A stretch of 64,000 bases of DNA from Paroceanicella profunda (GTDB lineage: Bacteria > Pseudomonadota > Alphaproteobacteria > Rhodobacterales > Rhodobacteraceae), in NCBI RefSeq assembly GCF_005887635.2, contig NZ_CP040820.1, forward strand, positions 62,001 through 126,000, in the 5' to 3' direction. Positions 42,562 to 51,636 of this stretch are shown here, piece after piece. A model generated the notes under the pieces. The model worked only from the letters and a program-made list of their open reading frames with translations. It was not told the DNA's origin and did no database searches. Each line of letters starts with the position of its first letter. Within the stretch, counting starts at the first letter, position 1. The position numbers were made by a program, and so were the translations under genes.

Positions 42562-44463
42562 ATGCTCAACAACCTCACGATGAAGCAGAAGTCCCTGGCG
42601 GCATTTCTCGTCATCGGTCTCGTCACCCTCTCCACCGGGGTCGTCAGCGTGATGAAGGCCCTCGAAGTCAGCAGCAGCGTCGAGGCGAACGTGAACGCGG
42701 CCCGCGTGAATGACAGCGCCCGCACGCTCGGCGAGAACGGCCGCGTGCTCGCCGCCACGCTGAAGTCCTTCGTGCTGTCCGGAGACAGGACCGACCTGTC
42801 GCATTTCATGGACGCCCGCGACAGTGTGAAACGGGACTACAACACCTTCGTGGCCGTTCTGGAGGAGGTGGGCGCAGAGAATCTGCGCGCGGCCGTGGAC
42901 GGTATCGAAGCCGATGTCGAAGCCTGGCTCAGCCAGCACGCCGACACGGTCCTCCAGTTGATGACCGACCCCGAAACGGTGGACATGGCCCGCGCGGTGG
43001 AGGTCTCCGGCCAAGGCGACAGGCTCTCCGCCAAGATCCAGTCGGACATCGAGAGCCTGCTCTCGACCGTGAGGGCCTTCGTCGAACAGCAGCAGGCCCG
43101 GCAATCGAGTGCCATCGACTCCCTGATGATCGTGGCGATCGTCAGCGCGCTGCTGGTGACGACGATCTCCGTGAGCTTCGGCATCGTCAATGCCCGCCTG
43201 CTGGGCCAGATGTCGAAACGCATGGCCTCCATGGCCGATGGCGACGTCGAGATGGCCGAATCGGAATTGCTGCGCAAGGACGAGATCGGTGCCATGGCCC
43301 GCGCGGCCCAGGCATTCCGCGAGAAGGCCCAGGCGGCTGAGCAATCCGCGGCATCCCAGCGCGACGCCGAGGCGCGCAGCGAAGCCGAGCGCCAGCAGAT
43401 GATGAACCGGCTTGACCGCAGCTTCGGCGACGTGGTTTCCGCGGCGGTGGAGGGCGATTTCTCCCATCGGATCAAGGACAGCTTCGACGATCCGGTTCTT
43501 GACCGCCTGGCCACCCGCATGAACGAGATGCTGCGCATCGTCGGCTCCGGCCTCGGCGAGACCGCCGAGATGTTGCAGGCCCTGGCCGAGGCCGACCTCA
43601 CGCGGCGCATGTCGGGCGACTACCGCGGCGCCTTCGCCGAGTTGCGCGACAACGCCAATGAAACCGCGAACCGGCTCACCGAACTGGTCACCGGCATCCT
43701 GGACTCGTCGCGCTCGGCCAAGGTCGCGAGCGAGCGGATCTCCTCGGCCATGACCCAGCTTTCGGACCGCACCGTCACCCAGGCAGCTTCGCTGGAGGAA
43801 ACCGCCGCGACGACCGAGGAGCTGTCCTCGACCGTGCGCAGCAATGCCGAGTCGCTCTCCGATGCGGAGGGTCTGGCCGTCGAGGTCACCCGCAAGTCCG
43901 AGGAGGGAGGTCGCACGGTCAAGGCAGCCACCGACGCGGTGCACCAGATCCAGCAGAGCTCGGAAAAGATCAATGAGATCATCTCCGTGATCGATTCGAT
44001 CGCCTTCCAGACCAACCTGCTCGCCCTCAACGCGGCAGTCGAAGCCGCACGCGCCGGGGATGCAGGACGAGGCTTTGCTGTCGTGGCCTCCGAAGTGCGG
44101 ACCCTTGCACAAAGGTCCTCCGAGGCCGCGCGCGAGATCAACGCCCTGATCGCCGAGAGCACGACAAAGGTCAGCGAAGGCGTTCGCATGGTGGGCGAGA
44201 CGAACTCGGCCCTTGATGAGATCACCCGCGCGATCAGCACGTTGACCGAAACCGTCAAGGCCGTGAGCTTCGCCGGCAAGGAACAGGCCTCCGGCATCGA
44301 GGAGATCAACCGCGCCGTCAGCCACATGGACCAGCTCACGCAGGAGAATTCGGCGATGTCGGAACAATCCGCTTCCGCGGCCGGCGGCCTGCTGGAGCAG
44401 ATGCGCGACCTGGAAGCCCTGGTCTCGCGCTTCCGCGTCGAGAAGATCCGCGCCGCCGCCTGA
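42562..44463 (+). CDS. Methyl-accepting chemotaxis protein
   Basis: 633 residues. Transmembrane helix 1 (about 11-31), a mostly helical periplasmic domain of the four-helix-bundle/CHASE3 type (about 32-185), helix 2 (about 187-209), HAMP segments (about 210-370, more than one by pattern), then the methylation/signalling helices. The signalling tip is SIAFQTNLLALNAAVEAARA with GFAVVASEVRTLAQRS. No C-terminal CheR-binding pentapeptide is seen (ends KIRAAA). It is cotranscribed with the periplasmic sensor-like protein one base upstream. No che genes are in the window, so it must feed an array encoded elsewhere. Confidence 0.93.
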   Translation: MLNNLTMKQKSLAAFLVIGLVTLSTGVVSVMKALEVSSSVEANVNAARVNDSARTLGENGRVLAATLKSFVLSGDRTDLSHFMDARDSVKRDYNTFVAVLEEVGAENLRAAVDGIEADVEAWLSQHADTVLQLMTDPETVDMARAVEVSGQGDRLSAKIQSDIESLLSTVRAFVEQQQARQSSAIDSLMIVAIVSALLVTTISVSFGIVNARLLGQMSKRMASMADGDVEMAESELLRKDEIGAMARAAQAFREKAQAAEQSAASQRDAEARSEAERQQMMNRLDRSFGDVVSAAVEGDFSHRIKDSFDDPVLDRLATRMNEMLRIVGSGLGETAEMLQALAEADLTRRMSGDYRGAFAELRDNANETANRLTELVTGILDSSRSAKVASERISSAMTQLSDRTVTQAASLEETAATTEELSSTVRSNAESLSDAEGLAVEVTRKSEEGGRTVKAATDAVHQIQQSSEKINEIISVIDSIAFQTNLLALNAAVEAARAGDAGRGFAVVASEVRTLAQRSSEAAREINALIAESTTKVSEGVRMVGETNSALDEITRAISTLTETVKAVSFAGKEQASGIEEINRAVSHMDQLTQENSAMSEQSASAAGGLLEQMRDLEALVSRFRVEKIRAAA

Positions 44464-44509
44464 GCACGACAAGCGCGCCGCCGGGGCTGCGGTTGAACGC
44501 TCCGGTGGC

Positions 44510-44530
44510 CGCCCGGGCTTGACCCGGGCG
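44510..44530 (+). terminator. Hairpin after the chemoreceptor gene
   Basis: CGCCCGGG and CCCGGGCG form a perfect 8-bp stem with loop CTTGA, 46 bp after the stop codon. Confidence 0.45.
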
Positions 44531-44609
44531 ACGCATCGGGCCAGAGCGGGTCACCCGCCTTGCCCCCGTAACTCCTCAAGGCGGATTCGGAACAACGGAG
44601 CTTCGCCTG

Positions 44610-45851
44610 GTGATACGTGCGCTGACCCCCGTCGCCCCGCTGTTGCTCGGCATCACCCTGCTGATGTTCGGCAGCAGCCTGCAGGGCCTGCTCCTGCCGC
44701 TCCGTGCCCAGATCGAGAATTTCGGTCAGCCGGAAATCGGCCTGCTGGGCTCCGCCTATTTTGTCGGCTTCACACTGGGGTGTTTTCGCGGGCCGCGGAT
44801 CGTGCAGAATGTCGGCCACATCCGGGCGTTTGCCGCCATCGTCGCTCTCGCCTCCTGCGTGATCCTCGCCCACTCGCTGTTCGTTCTGCCGGCGATCTGG
44901 TGGCTGCTGCGCGGCGCGACCGGATTCTGCTTCGCGATTCTCTTCATGATCATCGAGAGCTGGCTGAACGAAAAATCCGACAACAGCTCCCGCGGTGCCG
45001 TCTTCTCCACCTACGCGATGATCGTGAACGGCGTCGGCACCCTGGGCCAGTTGACGGTTGCCACCTCCGATCCGCAGAGCTTCGAGATGTTTGCCGTCGG
45101 CTCGATCCTGATCTCCCTCGCCGCCGTGCCGGTGGCCCTGTCCCGGCGCGAGGCCCCGGCCCCGATCGCCGAGGTGCGCATCCGCCCGATGCGCATCTTC
45201 CGATTCTCGCCGGTCGGCTTCATCGGCTGCCTGGTGACCGGGCTCACCAACGGCGCCTTCGGCGCCCTGCTGGCAGTCTACGCGCTGAGGATGGGGTTCG
45301 ACACTCTGGACATCGCTCTGCTCGCCGCGTCACCCGCCCTGGCAGCCGCCATCGTACAATGGCCGCTCGGGTGGCTGTCGGACAAGATAGATCGCCGAAT
45401 CGTGCTGATCGGCGCTGCCGCCGCGGCCTGCCTGGCGGGCCTGTTCCTGAGCTTCCAGGGCGGCGGCAGCCCCACCGCCGTGTTCATCGGCGTCATCGCC
45501 TTCGGCTGCTTCAGCTTTCCGCTCTATGCCCTCGCCGTGGCGCATGCGAATGATTTCGCCGCTCCGGGAGAGATGGTCGAAACCGCCAGCGGCCTGCTGC
45601 TCATCTGGTCCCTCGGCGGCGTGGCTGGCCCGATCATCGCATCGGTGGCGATGTCGCAGGGCGGGGCCTCGGCGCTCTTCGTGTTCACCGCCGTCGCCCA
45701 TGCCGGGCTGGCCGGCTACACCGGTTGGCGAATCACCCGGCGGGCCGCACCGGCCGCCGAGGATCGGGGGCGCTTCACCGAGGCGATGGTCGTCTCGCAG
45801 ACGGTCGGGCCGGTGGAACTCACCGAACCCGAGGAGGCGCTGGAGGACTGA
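44610..45851 (+). CDS. Major facilitator superfamily transporter (YcaD-like)
   Basis: 413 residues starting at a GTG with GGAG eight bases upstream. Twelve hydrophobic segments in two bundles of six; the loop WPLGWLSDKIDRR near residue 250 is the MFS cytoplasmic motif A equivalent in the second half. MIIESWLNEKSDNSSRG near 114-130 is characteristic of the YcaD branch. The substrate is unknown. It converges on the psuKG genes, so a role in nucleoside uptake is conceivable but not supported by sequence. Confidence 0.88.
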   Translation: MIRALTPVAPLLLGITLLMFGSSLQGLLLPLRAQIENFGQPEIGLLGSAYFVGFTLGCFRGPRIVQNVGHIRAFAAIVALASCVILAHSLFVLPAIWWLLRGATGFCFAILFMIIESWLNEKSDNSSRGAVFSTYAMIVNGVGTLGQLTVATSDPQSFEMFAVGSILISLAAVPVALSRREAPAPIAEVRIRPMRIFRFSPVGFIGCLVTGLTNGAFGALLAVYALRMGFDTLDIALLAASPALAAAIVQWPLGWLSDKIDRRIVLIGAAAAACLAGLFLSFQGGGSPTAVFIGVIAFGCFSFPLYALAVAHANDFAAPGEMVETASGLLLIWSLGGVAGPIIASVAMSQGGASALFVFTAVAHAGLAGYTGWRITRRAAPAAEDRGRFTEAMVVSQTVGPVELTEPEEALED

Positions 45852-45929
45852 TCCCGGCGCTGACAGGCAGTCGGCGATGCCTCTTCGGCCCGGGCCCGGA
45901 CTCCCTGGCCCGGGCCGGGCGAGACCCGA

Positions 45930-46868
<939 letters not shown>

Positions 46869-46885
46869 GGGGTGAACCTCCGGGG

Positions 46886-47992
46886 TCAGGACGCGGCAGC
46901 GGGAAGGCGGTCGAACCGGTCGGCCAGCCAGGTGGCGGAGAGGCCGTCGATCACGCTGCCGGGGCATTCCGTGGCGAGCGCGCCGAGCAGCGCCCCCACC
47001 CGGGCGGCCCCGGAAAGCGGGTCTCCGGCGAAAAGGCGGTACAGCGTGCCGGCGATCATCGCGTCGCCGGCCCCGGTGATGTCGACGGGGCGGGCCGGCA
47101 CCGCAGGCAGCAGCCGCACACCGGAGGCATCGGCCACCGCAATGCCGCGCGGCCCGTCGGAGACCAGCGCCTGCGCGGCCCCGCGCGCGACGATGGCCGC
47201 CGCCGCGGCGCGCAGGCTGTCGGGCCGCGCGCCGAGCACGGCTCCCGCCTCGTCGAGATTGAGGAACATGAGGTCCACCCCCTCCAACACCTCGGGCAGG
47301 CGGCGGACCTTGTGGGTGGAGACCGCGTCGATGGCGAGGCGGAACCGCGCCCCGCGCGCCCGCGTGATCAGCCCGGCGAGGGTTTCGGCCGGCAGGTTGC
47401 AATCGCAGAACACCCGGTCGGCGCCGGCGAGATGCGGCCAGACCCGGGCGAGCGCGTCCGGGGTGAGCGTGTCGAAGATCGCCATGTCCGCGATGCCGAG
47501 CACGAGCTCGCCCGCGGCATCGAGGATGGCGGCGTATTCCGCGGTGGCCTGCCCTGCCCCGCGCTGCACCCGGCTTACGTCGACGCCACGGGCCTGCAGG
47601 TGATCGAGGATCTGCCGGCCACCCTCGTCATCGCCGACGGCCGTCACGAAGCTGGTCTGGACGCCGAGCGCTGCCAGAGTCTCGGCCACGTTGCGCGCCA
47701 CGCCGCCGAAGCTGCGATGCCCCTCCACCGGGTTCGACGTGCCCGCGACCACCTCGCCGAGCGCGCGGTACTTGCGGTCCAGCACCGCCCCGCCGAGGCA
47801 CACCGCGCGCCGCGGCCCGGGCAGCACGTAACCGCGCCCGAGGATGTAGCCCTTGCGGATGAGCGCGGAGACATGGGCGGCGACGGTGGAGCGGGCAAGG
47901 CCCAGCGTGTCGGCCAGCTCCTGCTGACCGGCGAAGGGGTTGCGGGAGATGCAGTCCAGCACCGCCGCTTCCTGTTGTCCGAGATCCGTCAC
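46886..47992 (-). CDS. psuK: Pseudouridine kinase with N-terminal winged helix (PfkB family)
   Basis: 368 residues from the GTG at 47992, which has GGAGG six bases upstream; an ATG 42 bases earlier lacks a ribosome site. Residues about 1-60 form a MarR/Lrp-like winged helix (PFAGQQELADTLGLARSTVA). The rest is a PfkB kinase with GGAVLDRKYRA, HRSFGGVARNVAETLAALG and the catalytic DITGAGDAMIAGTLYRL. It phosphorylates pseudouridine for PsuG next door. The DNA-binding head suggests that the kinase also regulates its own operon, a fusion known in several bacterial groups. Confidence 0.88.
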   Translation of the reverse strand: MTDLGQQEAAVLDCISRNPFAGQQELADTLGLARSTVAAHVSALIRKGYILGRGYVLPGPRRAVCLGGAVLDRKYRALGEVVAGTSNPVEGHRSFGGVARNVAETLAALGVQTSFVTAVGDDEGGRQILDHLQARGVDVSRVQRGAGQATAEYAAILDAAGELVLGIADMAIFDTLTPDALARVWPHLAGADRVFCDCNLPAETLAGLITRARGARFRLAIDAVSTHKVRRLPEVLEGVDLMFLNLDEAGAVLGARPDSLRAAAAAIVARGAAQALVSDGPRGIAVADASGVRLLPAVPARPVDITGAGDAMIAGTLYRLFAGDPLSGAARVGALLGALATECPGSVIDGLSATWLADRFDRLPAAAS

Positions 47993-48050
47993 CTGGCACC
48001 TCCGCGAAGCCCGAGTCGCGCCCGGAGGTGCCATACAAGTGTTGTACGCG

Positions 48051-50123
48051 TCAACTGATGTTGTCCGGCGCCCCCGGAGCGCCGGGCAGCACCGGGCGGC
48101 CGATCAGGTAGCCCTGCATCTCGTCGCACCCCTCGGCACGGATCACGGCAAGTTCGCTCTCGGTCTCGACACCTTCGGCCAGCACGTTGAGCCCGAGGCT
48201 GTGGCCGAGCGCCACCATGGCGCGCAGCACCGCGCGGGCCGGCGCGCTCTCGCCCACGCCTGCGATGAAGCTCCGGTCGATCTTGAGCTTGCCGAACACG
48301 AAGGACCGCAGCGTGCCGAAGGAGGAGAACCCCTTGCCGAAATCATCCAGCACGAAGGTGATGCCCATGCGCGAGATGGCCTCCATCTGGGCGATGGCGG
48401 CGCGGCGCTCCTCGATGAGGGCGCTTTCGGTGATCTCGAGTTCGAGGCGCGCGGCCGGAAGGCCGCTGTCGCGCAGCACCTCGGAGACCAGCGCCGGCAG
48501 CCGGCCGCTGGCGAACTGCAGGGGCGAGAGGTTCACAGCCACCCGCTGCCGCCCGGGCCAGAGCGCCGCCTGGCAGCAGGCGCGGCGCAACACCAGTTCG
48601 CCGAGCCGGTCGATCTCGCCGGTCCCCTCTGCGAGGGCAACGAAGTCACCGGGCGGAATCCGGCCCAGCACGGGATGGGTCCAGCGCGCCAGCGCCTCGA
48701 ACCCGACCGCGACACCGCTCTGCACGCAGGCCTGAACCTGGAAGGCGAGGTCGATCTGCCCCCTGCGGATGGCCTCGCGCAGGTCGCGCGCAAGGGCGCG
48801 GCGGGCGCGGGAGGCCTCGTCCATCTGGGGATCGAAACGGCAGAGCAGCGGCGCGCCGGGTTCCTTCGCGCGGCGCATCGCCAGTTCGGCGTTGTTGAAC
48901 AGCTGGTCGGGCGTGGCCCCGTGCTCCGGCGCGCAGGCGAGGCCGATGCTCACCCGCGGCGCCAGTTCCATCTCCAGCATCCGGATGGGACGGGCGAAGA
49001 TCTCGCGCAGCCGGTCCAGCTCGCACTGCAACGCTTCCTCCCCCGCGTAGCGGCAGGTGACGGCGAATTCGTCCGCGCCGATGCGTGCCGCGCCCCGGGC
49101 CTCGCCGTCACCGCCGGCCAGGCGCTCGGCATAGACCGTCAGCAGGCGGTCGCCCACGCTGTGGCCGTGCAGGTCGTTGATCTCCTGGAAGCGGTCGATG
49201 TCGATGATGATGACCGCAAGCCCGGTGCCCTGCTCCTGCGCCCGGCTCATCTCGCGCTCCAGGCGCTCGGCATGGGCGAGGCGGTTCGGCAGCCCGGTGA
49301 GCACGTCGTGGCGCAGCATGTATTCCATATGCGCCTCCATCCGCTTCTGCTCGGCCACGCCCTCGTACATCGAGATCCAGGATCCGTCGGGCAGCACGGT
49401 GCGCGCAATCCTCCGGCCTGCGCCGAGATCGATGGCCCGCTCGATCGTGTCGCCCTGCGCGCGGGCGGCGGCGATCAGCTCGCGGTGGGCCCGGTAGATG
49501 CGCTCAACCCAGTCAGGATCATCGGCGTGGTTGAGCTGCCGCCCCAGTTCGCCGAGCAGGTCGCGCACATGCATGCCCGGCCACAGGGCCCATTCGGAGA
49601 GGGAGAATGTCTGGCAGAACGCGTCATTCGCCAGCAGCAGGCGCTCGGACGCGTCGAACACGGTGACCGGCCGGCGCATCTGCGACACCGCGGCGCCGAG
49701 CCGCCGGCCCAGCTCGGCCAGGGTCTCCACCTCAGACTGGCGGAAGCTCACGTCGCAGGCGACCTTGGTGAACCCCACCAGTTCGCCGTCCATCAGAACC
49801 TGGTCCATGCTGGCGATGACCCGGATGCGGCGGCCGTCCTTGCGCACCCGCCACCCCTCGGTGACGTAATGGCCGCTGCGGCGCGCAGCCTCCAGCGCGC
49901 GTTCCGGCGCGCCGGCCGCGCGATCCTCCGGCGTGAAGATGCGCGCGTAATGCTTGCCCAGCATCTCCTCCCGCGTGTAGCCTTTGAGTTGCTCCGCGCC
50001 GGTATTCCAGCGCAGGACGCGGCCTTGCGTGTCCAGCATCGCGATCGAGTAGTCGGAGATCGAATCGATCAGCAGCTGGTCGATGCGGTCAGGGGTCAAC
50101 GGCGTATACGAAGACATGGACAT
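48051..50123 (-). CDS. PAS-GGDEF-EAL protein, probably a c-di-GMP phosphodiesterase
   Basis: 690 residues without transmembrane helices. PAS sensor at about 10-125 (DSISDYSIAMLDTQGRVLRW, KDGRRIRVIAS), a second PAS-like region to about 265, a GGDEF domain and an EAL domain. The cyclase motif is altered to RIGADEF (Gly to Ala), so synthesis may be lost. EAL residues are intact: EALARW, NLSPLQ, EITESALI, LDDFGKG, LKIDRSF, AEGVETESEL and MQGYLIGRP. The role is probably cytosolic degradation of c-di-GMP in response to a small ligand or redox signal. The upstream 220 bp is AT-richer. Confidence 0.9.
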   Translation of the reverse strand: MSMSSYTPLTPDRIDQLLIDSISDYSIAMLDTQGRVLRWNTGAEQLKGYTREEMLGKHYARIFTPEDRAAGAPERALEAARRSGHYVTEGWRVRKDGRRIRVIASMDQVLMDGELVGFTKVACDVSFRQSEVETLAELGRRLGAAVSQMRRPVTVFDASERLLLANDAFCQTFSLSEWALWPGMHVRDLLGELGRQLNHADDPDWVERIYRAHRELIAAARAQGDTIERAIDLGAGRRIARTVLPDGSWISMYEGVAEQKRMEAHMEYMLRHDVLTGLPNRLAHAERLEREMSRAQEQGTGLAVIIIDIDRFQEINDLHGHSVGDRLLTVYAERLAGGDGEARGAARIGADEFAVTCRYAGEEALQCELDRLREIFARPIRMLEMELAPRVSIGLACAPEHGATPDQLFNNAELAMRRAKEPGAPLLCRFDPQMDEASRARRALARDLREAIRRGQIDLAFQVQACVQSGVAVGFEALARWTHPVLGRIPPGDFVALAEGTGEIDRLGELVLRRACCQAALWPGRQRVAVNLSPLQFASGRLPALVSEVLRDSGLPAARLELEITESALIEERRAAIAQMEAISRMGITFVLDDFGKGFSSFGTLRSFVFGKLKIDRSFIAGVGESAPARAVLRAMVALGHSLGLNVLAEGVETESELAVIRAEGCDEMQGYLIGRPVLPGAPGAPDNIS

Positions 50124-50346
50124 GGTAGCTGGTCGCCTCCGGAACGCTCGGACGATGGCTCGGGCTGGCGACGGGACGCTGGCTACTCATCGGTTTCAAA
50201 ACACTCTGGTGAAATAACAAAATTGATCGTGTGGATCCCGCACCCGGAACCGCTGTTGCGCCCGCACGGATTCAATCACCGCATCGCACGCATTTCACAC
50301 CATAGATGCACCGGTATGCCAGTCAATCGCGCTGATCATTGATCAA

Positions 50347-51060
50347 TCATACGGAGCTGTCCGGGGCGTCGGCCGCGAGCACCCGCAGTCGGGAAATTTC
50401 GGGGGCAAGGCTGCGCACCACGGCGAGGATCTGCCCCGCGAGATGGGTCTCCACATATCCGGCAACGAACCCGTTCGGCGCGTGCAGCAGCAGGATGTCG
50501 CCCGCCTGCCCGGCGCCGCTCAGCCGGGCATACCAGGCGCGGGAGCGGGCGGGGTCGATCTCGGCCAGCCGCGCCCGCGCATCCGCCCAGAGACCGGGCG
50601 GTTCGGCAAGGGTCGGAGGTCGGCCGCGTTCCGGGAATGGCACCACGGTGGGCGCCTCCTCCTCCGCCGCATCGGTGCCGGTGAGCCTCTCGACGAGGTC
50701 CGGGCCGACCGCCTCCCAGGACGGGCGCGTGTCAACCAGGATCGCCTCCAGCCCGAGGCCGTAGACGGTGACGCGCCCGCGCACCGCCGGCAGGTGCACG
50801 ACGATCCACCCCATGGCGCGGAGCTTGGACATCTCGCGTTTGACCGTGCGCTCATCAACATGCCAGAGCCGGGCGATGTCCGCCCGCCCGATGCTCAGCC
50901 GGTCGGTGGCCCAGTTGTAGCGCGCCGTGATGAGGGCGATCAGCCGCAGCGCGAGGCGCTGCTGCGACGACGGGCCCGAGAGCGCATGGCTCGCCAGTGC
51001 GCTCAGGAGATCGTACTTCCGGGACGCTGCTCCACGTCCGACTGCGCGTCCGGCAATCAT
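50347..51060 (-). CDS. Plasmid replication initiator with winged helix and DnaA domain-I-like C-terminus
   Basis: 237 residues from the ATG at 51060; the frame is open to a TTG at 51252 but the added part is Arg/Pro-rich and unsupported. The central part is a winged helix (SIGRADIARLWHVDERTVKR). The C-terminal 60 residues (LWADARARL... to ...LLLHAPNGFVAGYVETHLAG) align by eye with the N-terminal helicase-loading domain of DnaA (LxLxAPNxFVxxWV). This resembles the DnaA-like initiators of Rhodobacteraceae plasmids. It is divergent from parA across an iteron-bearing gap and probably starts replication there. The start codon and exact family name remain uncertain. Confidence 0.75.
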   Translation of the reverse strand: MIAGRAVGRGAASRKYDLLSALASHALSGPSSQQRLALRLIALITARYNWATDRLSIGRADIARLWHVDERTVKREMSKLRAMGWIVVHLPAVRGRVTVYGLGLEAILVDTRPSWEAVGPDLVERLTGTDAAEEEAPTVVPFPERGRPPTLAEPPGLWADARARLAEIDPARSRAWYARLSGAGQAGDILLLHAPNGFVAGYVETHLAGQILAVVRSLAPEISRLRVLAADAPDSSV

Positions 51061-51279
51061 GCGCGGCGCCCCCTGCTGGCCCCGGCCCTGCGCCCGGTGC
51101 GATACTGCTCGATGCGCCGGCTTGCGCGCCGGTCTGCTGCCCGTGGGGTTGCGGCAGGCAACGCTTTTCTCCGGACGTTGGCAATTTACGTCCAGTTCGG
51201 GCGGTACTGTCAAGTCCTGGTGCGGAAACTGCCGCTTTGCAGCCTCAATCAAAAAGATAATTTGAGGTGAACAGGTTAA

Positions 51280-51357
51280 GGGGGACAGCCTGTGTGACCC
51301 CCCAATGGCCGATCTTGTCCCCCCATGTCTGGGGGATCACCCTGTCACGTCCCCCAT
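51280..51357. repeat. Iteron cluster, candidate replication origin
   Basis: Five short repeats of a C-tract motif lie in 78 bp between the initiator and parA: TGTCCCCC (51280-51287, minus), TGACCCCCCA (51295-51304), TGTCCCCCCAT (51316-51326), TGATCCCCCA (51330-51339, minus) and CGTCCCCCAT (51348-51357). Orientation is mixed. Such clusters beside an initiator gene are typical plasmid origins. The rest of 51061-51636 holds an AT-richer stretch (about 51485-51530) that could be the unwinding element, but no other gene. Confidence 0.6.
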
Positions 51358-51602
51358 ATGCGGCGCCGATCCGGGGCGCCGGCCTGGCCCGGATCGGCGA
51401 ATCGCCCGCGGGCGAACTGTGGCCCGCAACGGCCTGTCCCGGCTTTGTTTTGCTGGGGCGCGGCGCGTCATGGAGCGATGGTATTCGCTTTTGCATTTTC
51501 GTGCAAATCAACGTAGTTTCGGGATCGGCAGGAATTTGCGTCCGATGCGGATGGCAGATCAACAAGACCAGACTGGACAACCATACAGGACCGACGCCTG
51601 TC

Positions 51603-51616
51603 TTCCCCGCGGGGAA
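51603..51616. repeat. Partition palindrome, copy 1 (upstream of parA)
   Basis: The 14-bp core TTCCCCGCGGGGAA, perfect to 16 bp. It lies 21 bp before the parA start, just ahead of its ribosome site, so it could be both centromere and operator. Confidence 0.7.
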
Positions 51617-51636
51617 GGTGGCTGGAAGGAGAGCCG

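Noticed and set aside
51061..51252. N-terminal extension of the replication initiator from a TTG
   Set aside because: The added residues are Arg/Pro-rich, no ribosome site precedes the TTG, and the extension would run further into the region before the iterons.
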